64,000 nucleotides of DNA from Sphingomonas soli NBRC 100801 (GTDB lineage: Bacteria > Pseudomonadota > Alphaproteobacteria > Sphingomonadales > Sphingomonadaceae), in NCBI RefSeq assembly GCF_001591025.1, contig NZ_BCTZ01000003.1, forward strand, positions 124,001 through 188,000, written 5' to 3'. The notes under the pieces were generated by a model. It searched no databases. It had not been told where the DNA came from and worked only from the letters and a program-made list of their open reading frames with translations. Shown here one piece after another: positions 32,608 to 42,190 of this stretch (positions are counted from its first letter, which is position 1; every line of letters starts with the position of its first letter). Position numbers and translations under genes: made by a program.

Positions 32608-33967
32608 GCGCGTCCCTGCGCAGATCGCGCAGCATGCGCTGGGCGCGGACGTTGGTGCGGACGTCTTCGAGCTGGTTCCGGATCTGGTCAGGGCTGGGCA
32701 GATTGGCGCTGGCAGGCTCGTCGCGCCCGCAGAGCACGAGGACGCTGACGCTTTCCTCGATCGCGCCGAACGGGCGGGTGACCTGGCCCACCTGAAGCGG
32801 CAGAAGCATGTTCTGGATCGCCGGCGGCATATCGCGGATCGCGAGATTGTCGCGATCGGCGATCTCAGCGTTCAGCGACGCGGCGATCTTGGGCACGTCG
32901 CCGCATCCGTGAATCGTGCTGGTCTGCTTCGCGAATTCGGTGGCGAGCGCAGTCGCCTGCTCCTCCGACGTGCCCTTGGGGAAGCGGATGCTAAGCTGGC
33001 GCAGGCTGACCTTGGCATCCTTGGGATCCGGCATCAGCACCTTACGCTCTTCGGCGAGGTAGATCATCGAGAAGCCGGTGGGCAGCTCGATCGGACCGGC
33101 AACCTGGCCCGGCTCCATCGTCTTGACGACCTCGGCCAGCTCATCGGGCAGCATGGCGGGACGGACCCAGCCGAGATCGCCGCCCTGCGACTTGGTCGAG
33201 GATTCCGAATAGGTGCGGGCGAGATAATCGAACGGCGTGCCTTCGCGCATCTGGGCGATCATGCGCTGCATGCCGGTCGCGACTTCCAGTGCGCGATCGG
33301 GCGTGGCGCTCTGATAGATTTCGAAGACGTGATATTCCTCGGTGCCCTTCGACGCCTCAAGATTGCGGATGATCTCCTTGATCTCGGCATCACTGATATT
33401 GATGTCGATGCGGCGGCGGAGCAGGCGGCCCCATGCAAGCTCGCCTTCGATCTGGCGGCGCAGCGAGCGCTCCGACGAGCCGACCTGGCGCAGCCAGACG
33501 CGGAACTGATCGGGGTCCTTCGCAAAATTCTTGGCGACGCGGGCGTAGGTCTGGTCGATTTCCTTCTTGTCGACCGTGATGTCGTTGGCCTTGGCCTCCT
33601 GAATCTGCAGCGTCTCGTCGATCAGCTGGCGCAGCACGGTGACGCGCAGCTCGTCGCGCTCGGCGGGCTTCAGGTTGAGCTTGTTGAGGCCGATGATCTG
33701 GTTGACGCGCTGCTCGACATCGGTGCCGGTGATGACCCAGTCATTGACCACCGCCGTCGCCTTGCGCACCGCGGGATCGGCCTTGCCGAAAATGGTCAGG
33801 TTCGCCGGGAGATCGAGGCTGGCGGCGATCGCGCCGATATCCTGCTCGGGAACCGTCTGCGCCACCGCCGTAGAGGCCATGCCGGCCATTGCGAACATCA
33901 AGACCGCCTTGCGGCCCCAGCGGATCGCCTTTGCAACACCGATTTTCACGTGAATCCGAACCCTCAT
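32591..33967 (-). CDS. surA: periplasmic chaperone/peptidyl-prolyl isomerase SurA
   Basis: 458 residues. A signal peptide (about 20-36, ending STAVAQ), the SurA N-terminal chaperone domain (VVNDWVITGTDVEQRV), and a parvulin domain with the typical YSESSTKSQGGDLGWVRP core and PTGFSMIYL. The second parvulin-like region (about residues 335-430) is divergent and has Cys residues. SurA escorts outer-membrane proteins, including LptD, to the BAM complex, so its position just after lptD is functional as well as conserved. The ATG at 33967 starts a long n-region; a GTG about six codons in is an alternative. Confidence 0.93.
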   Translation of the reverse strand: MRVRIHVKIGVAKAIRWGRKAVLMFAMAGMASTAVAQTVPEQDIGAIAASLDLPANLTIFGKADPAVRKATAVVNDWVITGTDVEQRVNQIIGLNKLNLKPAERDELRVTVLRQLIDETLQIQEAKANDITVDKKEIDQTYARVAKNFAKDPDQFRVWLRQVGSSERSLRRQIEGELAWGRLLRRRIDINISDAEIKEIIRNLEASKGTEEYHVFEIYQSATPDRALEVATGMQRMIAQMREGTPFDYLARTYSESSTKSQGGDLGWVRPAMLPDELAEVVKTMEPGQVAGPIELPTGFSMIYLAEERKVLMPDPKDAKVSLRQLSIRFPKGTSEEQATALATEFAKQTSTIHGCGDVPKIAASLNAEIADRDNLAIRDMPPAIQNMLLPLQVGQVTRPFGAIEESVSVLVLCGRDEPASANLPSPDQIRNQLEDVRTNVRAQRMLRDLRRDALVEYR

Positions 33968-34029
33968 CCCAAACGGAGATCGTCGCGCTTACTGACGAAT
34001 TGTGCCTGAACCAAGGCTGACGGACAGTC

Positions 34030-36321
34030 TTAGCGGCCCAAGTTCTTGAACGCCAGACTCAGGATATAGCTGTTGCCGCGCCGCGCATCGCCGGTGGTTT
34101 CATAATCGCGCTTCCAGGTGAAGGCGAGGCGGAGGCAATCGTCCTCATAGGAGACGCTCATCCGGTGGCGCACCGGCTCGAAGCCATCGGACTGGGAGGT
34201 GATATCTTCCTGCCGATCGGTAAGATCGACCAGGATCGAGCCGGAGACCGCCCAGAATTTGGCGATCTGGATGCGCGCGCCGATCCGGGCCTCTTCGCGG
34301 TCCTGGAGATCCTCTAGCGCGGGGCCGATATTGCGGTTGAGCCGCAGATAGCCGAGCTGGACATAGGTATTGCGTGACCCGACCGTCGCGTCGACTTCGT
34401 TGCGACGGAAGGCGAAGCCATCCTTGTCGATACGATAGCGGTGGGTGAAGCTGACAAAATCGCGGAAGCGGACGACCGTGCGCCCGACGATATCGGATAC
34501 GCGATCGGTAAGCCCGGTGCCGTCGGGGAAGAGCGTGGGGCTGGACGAGATGCGGTAGCTCTGGCCGACATTGGCATCGAGCGTGAAGCCCGGCAGATAC
34601 AGCGCGTAATCCACGCCCCAGGTGAAGCGCGTCGAATCCTCGAACCGGTCATAGCCCGGGAAGCGATTGAGCGCGAAGAGGTTCGAATCCTCCAGATCGA
34701 CCGCGCGGGCGTCTTCATTGGGGACTTCGAGATTCTTGATCGGCGGCGCGGCGACAATCTGAAGCCGGGGCGTGATCCGCTGGGTGCCTCCGAACATCTC
34801 GCCCACCAGCGGCCATTTGACGTCGAACGCGACCGCGCCGATCCCGCGCAGGCGGAAGCCCTCATCCCCGCGATAGCTGGGAACGGTGGTGAGCAAGGTG
34901 TCGCTCGCATTATAGGCGTCGCCGCGCGCATAAGCGGTGAGCGTCAGCTCCTGGCCCCATGCCGTGAGCCTGCGCAGGTCCCATCGCGCGCTGGCAAAGG
35001 CGCGCTGCGAATCCTGGCCGTCCGACCGGCCGATCGCGAGCGTGTTCACCTGGAACTCGAAGCGCCCGCCGATGACGCCGTCGTCCATCCGGCGGCGGTA
35101 ATCGAGCTCGGGCAGCGCATAGGCCTGAAGCCCCTGGCGCTCGCCGACCCGCAGCGTCTGGACCACCCAGGCGTTTATCGAGAGATAGCTGTCCGGATCG
35201 ATCCGTTCGACGCGGATATTGTTGCGCAGCCGATCGTCGCGCGAAATATCGTAGCGGCGGAGGAAGGTGCGGTCGGTGGTCAGGCGGAAAGAGGCGCTCG
35301 CGGCCCAGTTCGGATCGAACTGGTAGCGCCCGGTGCCGTCGAAATAGCCGCGGAAATCGTTCTTCGTCGTGGCCGGGGTCAACGGCACGGTCAGATCGTC
35401 CGAGCGGCGGCTATACGTGCCGAACGCGCTGACCCGATAGGCGCCGCGCGTGTTCAGCTCGCGATATTCGGCCTGCATCATCGGCAGCACGCCCGAATAG
35501 ACGCGCGGCGTGATCGTCAGGTCGCGATTGGGCGCGAGGCTGAAGAAATAGGGCAGCGCGAATTGCAGGCCGTTGGTGCGGCTGTAGCGTATATCGGGGG
35601 TCAGGAAGCCATCATCGCTCATCCCGCCGATCGGATGCGAGAATACCGGAAGCGGAATGCTGGCGATGCCGAACACCGAGATGCGCGCGCCATTGTAGCG
35701 GATGCGGTGCAGCGCGGGATTATAGACGACCTTGTCCGCCGTGATCTTCCACGAAGGCTCTTTGGGGCAATTGGCGGAATCGGTGACCGCGCAGGGCGTA
35801 TAGGCGGCATTCTCCACAGTGATGATGTCGCCTTCGCGCTGTCCGCGCCGCGCGGCGATGCGCCCGCCGGCATCGAGCACGACCAGCATGTTTTCAACCA
35901 TGCCGTCCTTGAGCGAGTCGGTCAGCTCGATCCTGTCGCCATAGGCCGCGTCGCCCTCGGGATTGATGACGACGATATTGCCCTCGGCCACGACCTGGCC
36001 GGTCTTGCGGTTCCAGGTGACCTTGTCAGCGCGCAGCCGGTCGCTGCGGCGGAACATCCGCACGTCGCCGCTGGCGACGACGATATCCGCCTCATAATCA
36101 TAGTCGATCTGATCGGCGTTGAACTGGACCTGATCGCCGGATTCGGGGAGCGGCGCGGTGGAGGGCGGAGGTGCCTCGACAGGGCGATCCTGAAGGTCCG
36201 GCTGGCCCAGCGGCGCCGGTTGCTGCGGCGATTCGCGCGGAGCAGCCGTCTCCTGCGCCCGGGCCTGTGCGGCGAGGCACAGTCCCAACGCGGCCGAGAG
36301 CAGCAAAGCCTTGCGCGTCAC
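34030..36321 (-). CDS. lptD: LPS-assembly outer-membrane protein LptD
   Basis: 763 residues. LptD inserts lipopolysaccharide into the outer leaflet together with LptE. Signal peptide (RKALLLSAALGLCLAAQARA), then a Pro-rich linker, an OstA-type beta-jellyroll (about 55-190, VQFNADQIDYDYEADIVVAS then GDVRMFRRSDRLRADKV), and a large C-terminal beta-barrel ending LAFKNLGR. Cys residues (TPCAVTDSANCPKE; YEDDCLRLAF) may provide the inter-domain disulfide. The GTG at 36321 is chosen because AAGGTGGA lies seven bases before it. First gene of the operon; divergent from holC. Confidence 0.95.
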   Translation of the reverse strand: MTRKALLLSAALGLCLAAQARAQETAAPRESPQQPAPLGQPDLQDRPVEAPPPSTAPLPESGDQVQFNADQIDYDYEADIVVASGDVRMFRRSDRLRADKVTWNRKTGQVVAEGNIVVINPEGDAAYGDRIELTDSLKDGMVENMLVVLDAGGRIAARRGQREGDIITVENAAYTPCAVTDSANCPKEPSWKITADKVVYNPALHRIRYNGARISVFGIASIPLPVFSHPIGGMSDDGFLTPDIRYSRTNGLQFALPYFFSLAPNRDLTITPRVYSGVLPMMQAEYRELNTRGAYRVSAFGTYSRRSDDLTVPLTPATTKNDFRGYFDGTGRYQFDPNWAASASFRLTTDRTFLRRYDISRDDRLRNNIRVERIDPDSYLSINAWVVQTLRVGERQGLQAYALPELDYRRRMDDGVIGGRFEFQVNTLAIGRSDGQDSQRAFASARWDLRRLTAWGQELTLTAYARGDAYNASDTLLTTVPSYRGDEGFRLRGIGAVAFDVKWPLVGEMFGGTQRITPRLQIVAAPPIKNLEVPNEDARAVDLEDSNLFALNRFPGYDRFEDSTRFTWGVDYALYLPGFTLDANVGQSYRISSSPTLFPDGTGLTDRVSDIVGRTVVRFRDFVSFTHRYRIDKDGFAFRRNEVDATVGSRNTYVQLGYLRLNRNIGPALEDLQDREEARIGARIQIAKFWAVSGSILVDLTDRQEDITSQSDGFEPVRHRMSVSYEDDCLRLAFTWKRDYETTGDARRGNSYILSLAFKNLGR

Positions 36322-36432
36322 TCTGAATTCCACCTTCGTATCTACTCCCAGCGCACGCGGCATTTCCGCCCTATCGCAGCGGTTCGGCCATCGCAACGTT
36401 GGCCCCAACGCACGGACGCGCTAGCAGGAGCC

Positions 36433-36873
36433 ATGCAGGTCAATTTCTATCACCTTACCCGCATGCCGCTGGAGCGCGTGCTACCCCAGATCGCTGAAAA
36501 GGTGCTGGAAAGCGGCGAGCGCCTGCTCGTCGTCGCGGAGGACCCGGGCTTTCGGGGTAAGCTGGACCAGTTGCTCTGGTCGTACCGCACGGACAGCTTC
36601 CTGCCGCATGGCCAGGCGGGCGGGCCGGACGATGCGCGCCAGCCGATTCTGATCTGCGAGACGGCGGATGCGGCGAATGGCGCGCGATACGTGGCGCTGG
36701 CCGATGGCGTGTGGCGCGACGAAGCGCTGGGCTTCGAGCGCGTATTTCACCTGTTCGACGAGGATGCGATCCAGGAGGCGCGGGCCGCGTGGAAGGCGCT
36801 GGCTGACCGCGAAGGCGTGGAGCGGCGCTACTGGAAGCAGGACGAGAATGGCCGCTGGGAACAGGCTGCCTGA
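36433..36873 (+). CDS. holC: DNA polymerase III chi subunit
   Basis: 146 residues. HolC links the clamp loader to single-strand-binding protein. Family features: the VNFYHLT start, ACP-like LLVVAEDPGFRGKLDQLLWSY, SFLPHG, and a C-terminal DGVWRDEALGFERVFHLFDE block. The ATG at 36433 has GCAGGAG just upstream. In many bacteria holC follows pepA; here it is instead divergent from lptD. Confidence 0.9.
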   Translation: MQVNFYHLTRMPLERVLPQIAEKVLESGERLLVVAEDPGFRGKLDQLLWSYRTDSFLPHGQAGGPDDARQPILICETADAANGARYVALADGVWRDEALGFERVFHLFDEDAIQEARAAWKALADREGVERRYWKQDENGRWEQAA

Positions 36874-37061
36874 GATCAGGGCGGATTATTCCGGCTTCAT
36901 TATCGGGATCGGGGACAGGCTTTCGCCGCTGTGGAGCACGCTGTGCCAAATTGAGGCCGAACGCATCGAACCAGCGGCAAGTGCCCCGGCTTGCATCCCC
37001 CGTCGCGCAAGACTAGAGAGCCGCGACTTTTCCACAACTCAAATAACAGGAGCCGCAGGCA

Positions 37062-37484
37062 ATGGCCGCGACCCGTACTTTCTCGATCATCAAGCCCGAT
37101 GCCACCCGTCGCAACCTGACCGGCGCAGTCACCAAGATGCTGGAAGATGGCGGCCTGCGCGTCGTTGCTTCGAAGCGCATCCAGATGACCCGCGAGCAGG
37201 CCGAGGGCTTCTATGCGGTGCACAAGGAGCGTCCGTTCTTCGGCGAGCTCGTCGAATTCATGATCTCCGGCCCGGTGGTCGTGCAGGTTCTCGAAGGCGA
37301 GAATGCGATGCAGCGCAACCGCGACATCATGGGCGCCACCAACCCGGCAAACGCCGAGCCCGGCACGATCCGCAAGGAACTGGCCGAGTCGATCGAAGCC
37401 AATTCGGTCCACGGTTCGGATTCGGATGAGAATGCAGCGATCGAAATCGCGTATTTCTTCAAGCCGGAAGAAATCGTCGGCTAA
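37062..37484 (+). CDS. ndk: nucleoside diphosphate kinase
   Basis: 140 residues, the full family length. It transfers the gamma phosphate of ATP to NDPs via a phospho-His. His117 in [10 protein letters not shown] is the active-site His; [13 protein letters not shown] and [18 protein letters not shown] are also family-typical. AGGAG precedes the ATG. The 188-base gap before it, upstream of which lies holC, carries nothing recognisable apart from this ribosome site. Confidence 0.97.
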   Translation: MAATRTFSIIKPDATRRNLTGAVTKMLEDGGLRVVASKRIQMTREQAEGFYAVHKERPFFGELVEFMISGPVVVQVLEGENAMQRNRDIMGATNPANAEPGTIRKELAESIEANSVHGSDSDENAAIEIAYFFKPEEIVG

Positions 37485-37490
37485 GCAGCC

Positions 37491-37572
37491 GCCATCCTCG
37501 CCAAGGCGGGGATGCGGAAGTTTCGAGCAGCGTCCCTGTTACCCTGGGTCCCCGCTTTCGCGGGGATGACGG
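37491..37572. repeat. REPIN-like inverted REP doublet
   Basis: gccatcctcgccaaggcgggg and ccccgctttcgcggggatgac are inverted arms about 40 bases apart. It lies in the convergent gap between ndk and the sensor kinase gene. Confidence 0.75.
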
Positions 37573-37592
37573 GTAACGGGGGCGCTGTTTCC

Positions 37593-38957
37593 TTATCGGG
37601 GAAGGGTGATTTTCGCCGCGAGCCCGCCGCCTTCGCGGTTGGCCAGCGTGATCTCGCCGCCTGCCTCGCGCACGATCGCGCGGGCGAGCGCGAGACCAAG
37701 GCCGACGCCGCCGGTATCGCGATTGCGCGATTCCTCGAGCCGGGTGAACGGATCGAACACCTGATCCAATTTACCCTCCGGGATGCCGGGGCCACGATCA
37801 CAGACCTGGATCGCGACGCGCTCGCCTTCATTCTTGAGGAACACTTCTGCGCCGCCGCCATATTTGACCGCATTCTCGATCAGGTTGCGCACCGCGCGGC
37901 GCATCAGCGAGGGGCGCAGGCGCATGGTGAGGCGCGGGGCCTCCTCGAACGTCACGTCCTTGTCGAGATCGCGGAAATCCTCGACCACGGCATCGACGAG
38001 CGCCGACACGTCGACTTCGGTAAGCGGCTCGCTGGGGCGGCCCAGGCGGGCGAGCGACAGGATATCGTCGAGCGTGCTGCTCATTTCCTGGATCGTGTCC
38101 GCCATCCTGTTGCGGTCTTCGTCGTCCTCAACCGATTCGATGCGGACGCGCAGCGCCATCAGCGGGGTGCGGAGATCATGGCCGATCGCGCCAAGCATCC
38201 GATCCTTTTCATCCAGCATCGCATTCACGCGCAGGCTGAGCGCATTATAGGCGGCGATGACCGCGCGAACGTCCGCCGGGCCGCGCTCCTCCACCGGATC
38301 GGCATTGCCGCCGGGGTGGAAGCGCTGGGTGGCCAGAGCGAGGTTGCGCAAGGGGCGGGCGATGCGCCTGCCGGCCCAGAGCACGGGAAGCAGCACGACC
38401 GCGTAGAGGATCAGCGTCTGTGCGAGCAATTGCCAGATCAAGGTGCGCTCGCTGCGCGGCCAGCCCGCGCGCAGCATCAGCCAGCCCTTGCCCGGCAATT
38501 CCACCGCGACGTTCAGCTCGGCGCCCATCCGGCGGATCCGCTCGGCGCGCGCGGGGTTCATATTCTTGAAGAAGGGCTGGTTGAAATCGACTTCGCGGAT
38601 CACGGCGACGACCTGTCCGAACTGCATGTTCGCATCGGCGAGCCCGGCGCGGATATCCTGCTCCACCCGGGTAGCGCGCGGGAGGGCGGGATCGATCGGA
38701 TTGGTCGGCGACACCGTGACGCGCTGCATCGGGCGGCGTGCCTCCCGCCTGTCATCCTCGTCGCGCAGGCGCTGGTTGTTCATCTGATCCGCCGCATCGA
38801 CGATCCGGGTGACCGCAGGGGCGATCACCTGGGCGAAGCGCGCGCCGCGGCGCTCGTTGAGCAGCAGCCCGAAATTGATCGCCTGCGCCACGAACAGAGC
38901 GATGCCGACGAGCAGCGCGATCTGGCCGGTGAGCGATTTGGGGAAGTAGCGCCTCAA
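37593..38957 (-). CDS. HAMP-domain sensor histidine kinase (EnvZ-like)
   Basis: 454 residues. TM1 about 11-33, a periplasmic loop of about 140 residues, TM2 about 174-194, HAMP (RRIARPLRNLALATQRF), HisKA with phospho-acceptor His260 in AIGHDLRTPLMALR, and a complete HATPase: N box NLIENAVKYG, G1 DRGPGIPEG, G2 GGVGLGLALARAIV. Starts with TTG overlapping the response-regulator stop by four bases, so the two form one cistronic pair. Signal is unknown. The unrelated EF-hand gene follows upstream on the same strand. Confidence 0.92.
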   Translation of the reverse strand: MRRYFPKSLTGQIALLVGIALFVAQAINFGLLLNERRGARFAQVIAPAVTRIVDAADQMNNQRLRDEDDRREARRPMQRVTVSPTNPIDPALPRATRVEQDIRAGLADANMQFGQVVAVIREVDFNQPFFKNMNPARAERIRRMGAELNVAVELPGKGWLMLRAGWPRSERTLIWQLLAQTLILYAVVLLPVLWAGRRIARPLRNLALATQRFHPGGNADPVEERGPADVRAVIAAYNALSLRVNAMLDEKDRMLGAIGHDLRTPLMALRVRIESVEDDEDRNRMADTIQEMSSTLDDILSLARLGRPSEPLTEVDVSALVDAVVEDFRDLDKDVTFEEAPRLTMRLRPSLMRRAVRNLIENAVKYGGGAEVFLKNEGERVAIQVCDRGPGIPEGKLDQVFDPFTRLEESRNRDTGGVGLGLALARAIVREAGGEITLANREGGGLAAKITLPR

Positions 38958-39673
38958 AGACGGGTTACCTCGGCCGCGAGCGTATAGCCGCCACCCCAGA
39001 CGGTCTTGATGAGCGCGGGATTCTTGGGATCGGTCTCGATCTTCTTGCGCAGGCGGCTGACCTGATTGTCGATCGCGCGATCGAAGGCGGCGGCTTCGCG
39101 GCCCTGGGTGAGATCGAGCAGCTGATCGCGGGTGAGTACGGCGCGCGGGCGGGTAACCAGCGCGTGGAGCAGATTATACTCGCCGGTGGAGAGCGGCACC
39201 GAGACGCCGTCGCGATCGACCAGTGCGCGCTCGCCGGTCTTGAGCACCCAGCCGGCAAAGGCGAAGCTGCCGCTGTCGGGAGCGGTCTGGCGCGTGCCGC
39301 CGGAGGAGGAGCGGCGCAGGATGACCTTGATCCGCGCCGAAAGCTCGCGCGGGGAAAAGGGCTTCACGACATAATCGTCCGCGCCCATTTCGAGGCCGAC
39401 GATGCGATCGGTCTCCTCGCTGCGCGCGGTGAGCAGGATGACGGGAGTGTCGCTGGTCTCGCGGATATGGCGGCAGAGGCTCAGGCCATCCTCGCCCGGC
39501 ATCATGATATCGAGCACCACCAGATCGATCGCATAGGCCGCCATGCGCGCGCGGGCACCCTCGGCATCTCCCGCCTGCGTTACGCGGAAGCCCTGCTTCG
39601 TGAGATATTGGGCAAGCGGCTCGCGGATCGATCGCTCGTCATCGACGAGCAGGAGATGGGGCATTTCGGACAT
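38954..39673 (-). CDS. OmpR-family response regulator
   Basis: 239 residues. Receiver domain with the acid pair DD11-12, phosphorylation site Asp55 in VLDIMMPGEDG, and KPFSPRELSARI at the C end of the receiver. A linker follows, then a winged-helix DNA-binding domain with TRDQLLDLTQGREAAAFDRA and the VWGGGYTLAAE hairpin. It would act as the partner of the overlapping kinase downstream. Targets unknown; the EF-hand gene nearby is one candidate. Confidence 0.93.
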   Translation of the reverse strand: MSEMPHLLLVDDERSIREPLAQYLTKQGFRVTQAGDAEGARARMAAYAIDLVVLDIMMPGEDGLSLCRHIRETSDTPVILLTARSEETDRIVGLEMGADDYVVKPFSPRELSARIKVILRRSSSGGTRQTAPDSGSFAFAGWVLKTGERALVDRDGVSVPLSTGEYNLLHALVTRPRAVLTRDQLLDLTQGREAAAFDRAIDNQVSRLRKKIETDPKNPALIKTVWGGGYTLAAEVTRL

Positions 39674-39763
39674 GACAGATGCGTACCAACTCTAATGGTG
39701 AAGGGAAGTGCCGGGCACGGGGAGGAGGGGGAAACCTGTACCCGGCACTAACTGCTCCCGCCG

Positions 39764-40357
39764 TTACTTGGCGGGAGGGGGAGGCGGGGGCATGTGACCG
39801 CCGCCGTGATGCGAACCGTGCCGGCCGTGATGACCGCGCCCGCCCGCGCCGAACTCGCGCAGCATCTCGCGAACCAGGTCACGCTCGGCCTGATCGACCT
39901 TGCCGTCGCCGTTGCGGTCGACAAAGTCGAACCGCTTGAGCGCCCGTGCGCTCTGCTGTTCGAGCGTTACCGTGCCGTCGCCATTCGGGCCGGGGCCACG
40001 GTGCGTGCCGGGACCGCCGGGGCCTTCTGGGCCACCACGTCGGCCAATGCCCTCGGGCCGTTCGCGCATGCGCTTGCCCATGGCTTCGCGCATCGCCGCA
40101 CGCGCCGCACGGCGCTCCTCGACGGTGATCTTGCCATCCTTGTTGGTGTCCAGCTTCGCGAAATGGGCTGCGACCGATGCGGTGACTTCGTCGCGGGTGA
40201 CGATACCGTCCTTGTTGGCGTCGGCCAGCGCCAGCGGATCGCGCATCATGCGATGCTTGGGGGCATCCTTTGACGGCTTGCTATCCTGCGCGGCGGCGAT
40301 CGCACCGGTGGCCAGAAGGCTGGCACCTAGCAATGCTGCGATCGTGATTTTCTTCAT
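39764..40357 (-). CDS. exported EF-hand calcium-binding protein
   Basis: 197 residues. Signal peptide (KKITIAALLGASLLATGAIA) and at least three canonical EF-hand loops: DANKDGIVTRDE, DTNKDGKITVEE and DRNGDGKVDQAE, with a fourth degenerate loop (NGDGTVTLEQ). A Gly/Pro/Arg-rich linker (RRGGPEGPGGPG) separates the hands. The end is His/Gly/Pro-rich (HHGRHGSHHGGGHMPPPPPP), which suggests metal binding. Periplasmic Ca2+ buffer or sensor; partner unknown. Confidence 0.85.
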   Translation of the reverse strand: MKKITIAALLGASLLATGAIAAAQDSKPSKDAPKHRMMRDPLALADANKDGIVTRDEVTASVAAHFAKLDTNKDGKITVEERRAARAAMREAMGKRMRERPEGIGRRGGPEGPGGPGTHRGPGPNGDGTVTLEQQSARALKRFDFVDRNGDGKVDQAERDLVREMLREFGAGGRGHHGRHGSHHGGGHMPPPPPPAK

Positions 40358-40476
40358 GGGGCGAAACTCCTGAACGCGGGCTATCCCGCAATGGTGGACC
40401 TTCTGGACGTCTCGTGTCGCACGGGTTTGTCACCGCGCGGGAAAATTGTCGCAGTTTGTCGCAGCTTGCGAAAGTC

Positions 40477-40567
40477 GCTCAGTCAAAAATGGCTACGCTT
40501 CTTTGTGGGGCTCAGCCAAAAATGGCTACGCTTCCCTTGTAGGGCTTAGCCAAAAATGGCGACGCCT
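40477..40567. repeat. tandem repeat derived from the end of the thioesterase gene
   Basis: Three copies of a unit of 33-34 bases start at 40477, 40510 and 40544, sharing agccaaaaatggctacgctt. The third copy covers the last codons and the stop of the thioesterase gene, so the other two are 3'-end duplications placed directly downstream of it. Confidence 0.7.
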
Positions 40568-41316
40568 TGCATCGCATCCGCGATCGGCTCGCCGTCGGCG
40601 TTCCACAGCGTCATGCGCTGGCTCGAATAGCCTTCGCGTGCCGTGTCCGTCACGGCTTCGAGCAGCCACCAGCCATTATCGGTGCGGGGGGCGGGGGTCA
40701 GGAAATTGATCTGCCAATTGAGCGAGCTGATGGGCGCGTTCATCCCGACGAGCTTGAGGCCCGCGGGCGGCAAGGCGTCGCCGATCGCCATCAGCTCGAC
40801 AAAGGGATGCAGCCCGTCGCGGGCGCGCAGACGTGCCCAGCGCCGCCATTCGGCCGGCCCCACGCCGTCCTTGCTGTCGATGAACTCGAAATTGCCGATG
40901 AACATCGTGTCCGGGCCGATAAAGACCCTTGCGTCCGGCGCGGGAGCGGGGAGGGGGCCGCGCGGCGCGGTGTCATGCGCAAGGATCGAGGGCAAGGCGG
41001 CCATGAAGACGAAGGTGGCGCGCACGCCGAGCCCCGCCTCGCTGGTCACATCGGCCTGGATGAACGCGGCGTTGCGGCCCCGGCGCAGCTTCGTTGCGGT
41101 TACAGTCACGGCGCCCGAAAGCGGGCCGATGAACGCGACCTGGGCCGAGCGAAGCGGCGGGAGATCGGGCTCCAGTTCCATCGCGGCCTGCAGCGCGAGC
41201 GCCGCCGAGAGCCCGCCATAGGCCGTGCGGCCCTGGAGCCAATCGGAGGGGACTTCGCAGGCAAAGCCCTGGGGCACCATGGTGCGGGCGGCTAGGATAT
41301 CAGCGATCGGCGTCAT
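40546..41316 (-). CDS. double-hotdog acyl-CoA thioesterase family protein
   Basis: 256 residues with two tandem hotdog domains. The first includes GRTAYGGLSAALALQAAMEL, SAQVAFIGPLSGAVTVTATK and LRRGRNAAFIQADVTSEAGL; the second SSLNWQINFLTPAPRTDNGW and SSQRMTLWNADGEPIADAMQ. Enzymes of this fold hydrolyse acyl-CoA to free acid and CoA. It opens the acyl-CoA-rich right half of the window, so a role there is plausible. The chain length preference is unknown. The terminal codons are duplicated downstream as a tandem repeat. Confidence 0.78.
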   Translation of the reverse strand: MTPIADILAARTMVPQGFACEVPSDWLQGRTAYGGLSAALALQAAMELEPDLPPLRSAQVAFIGPLSGAVTVTATKLRRGRNAAFIQADVTSEAGLGVRATFVFMAALPSILAHDTAPRGPLPAPAPDARVFIGPDTMFIGNFEFIDSKDGVGPAEWRRWARLRARDGLHPFVELMAIGDALPPAGLKLVGMNAPISSLNWQINFLTPAPRTDNGWWLLEAVTDTAREGYSSQRMTLWNADGEPIADAMQGVAIFG

Positions 41317-41383
41317 TTGCGGCTTGGGCTAGGCGAGGCGCGAGGCAATTGCCATACGCAATCTTCGAAAAACGAATGAGGCG

Positions 41384-42175
41384 ATGATGCAGGACAGGAT
41401 GCAGGGCGCGGTAGCGGTGGTTACGGGCGGCGGTACGGGGATCGGTGCGGCGACGGTGCGGCTGCTGGCCGCTCGTGGTGTGCGATCGGTGATCAACTAT
41501 GCCAGCAGCCGTGACGAAGCGGAGGCGCTGGCGAGCGAGACCGGCGGCATCGCGGTGCAGGCGGATGTGGGCGAGGATGCGCAATGCCAGGCGCTGGCAG
41601 CAGCGGCGGTGGAGGCGTTCGGGCGGATCGACTTCCTGGTCAACAATGCAGGCCGCACGAAGTTTGCCAATCACGAGGATCTGGACGCGCTGTCGGCGGA
41701 CGATTTCCTCGACATCTATCGGCTCAACACGGTGGCGCCGTTCCAGATGATCCGCGCCTGCGCACCCGCAATGCGCGAGGGGCCGATGAGCGCGGTGGTC
41801 AATATCGCCTCGGTCGCCGGAATCCACGGCAATGGCAGCTCGGTCGCCTATGCGGCGTCAAAGGGCGCACTGATCACGCTGACGCAGAGCCTGGCGCGCG
41901 TGCTCGCCCCCGCGATCCGGGTAAATGCCGTGGCGCCGGGCTATGTCGGCACGGGCTGGTTCGAGAAGCGCATGGGCGCGGAGGCCAAGGCCGGGCTCGA
42001 CGCGCATATCGCTGCGAGCGTGCCAATGGCTTTCGCGGCGATGGCGGAAGACATTGCGGGGCCGGTGGTGACGCTGCTCGACCCCGCGTCGCGCGCGATC
42101 ACGGGCGAGACTCTGAGGGTCGATGCCGGCGCGCACCTGGACGTGGGCCTGGCGCGGCGGCCGGGGAAGGGGTGA
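41384..42175 (+). CDS. short-chain dehydrogenase/reductase
   Basis: 263 residues, classical SDR. Nucleotide-binding TGGGTGIGAA, NNAG at NAGRTKF, catalytic Ser in NIASVAGIHG and YAASK (Tyr/Lys). The C-terminal MAEDIAGPVVTLLDPASRAI then GETLRVDAGAH is the usual end. Oxidises or reduces a hydroxyl/keto group with NAD(P). No clear substrate. Closely spaced ATGs at 41384, 41387 and 41399 leave the exact start open. Confidence 0.85.
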   Translation: MMQDRMQGAVAVVTGGGTGIGAATVRLLAARGVRSVINYASSRDEAEALASETGGIAVQADVGEDAQCQALAAAAVEAFGRIDFLVNNAGRTKFANHEDLDALSADDFLDIYRLNTVAPFQMIRACAPAMREGPMSAVVNIASVAGIHGNGSSVAYAASKGALITLTQSLARVLAPAIRVNAVAPGYVGTGWFEKRMGAEAKAGLDAHIAASVPMAFAAMAEDIAGPVVTLLDPASRAITGETLRVDAGAHLDVGLARRPGKG

Positions 42176-42190
42176 TCCCCCGACTTGGCG

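Noticed and set aside
34441..36432. Long open frame on the plus strand opposite lptD, leading into holC
   Set aside because: Only its final 146 codons (holC) match a family; the rest is antisense to lptD.
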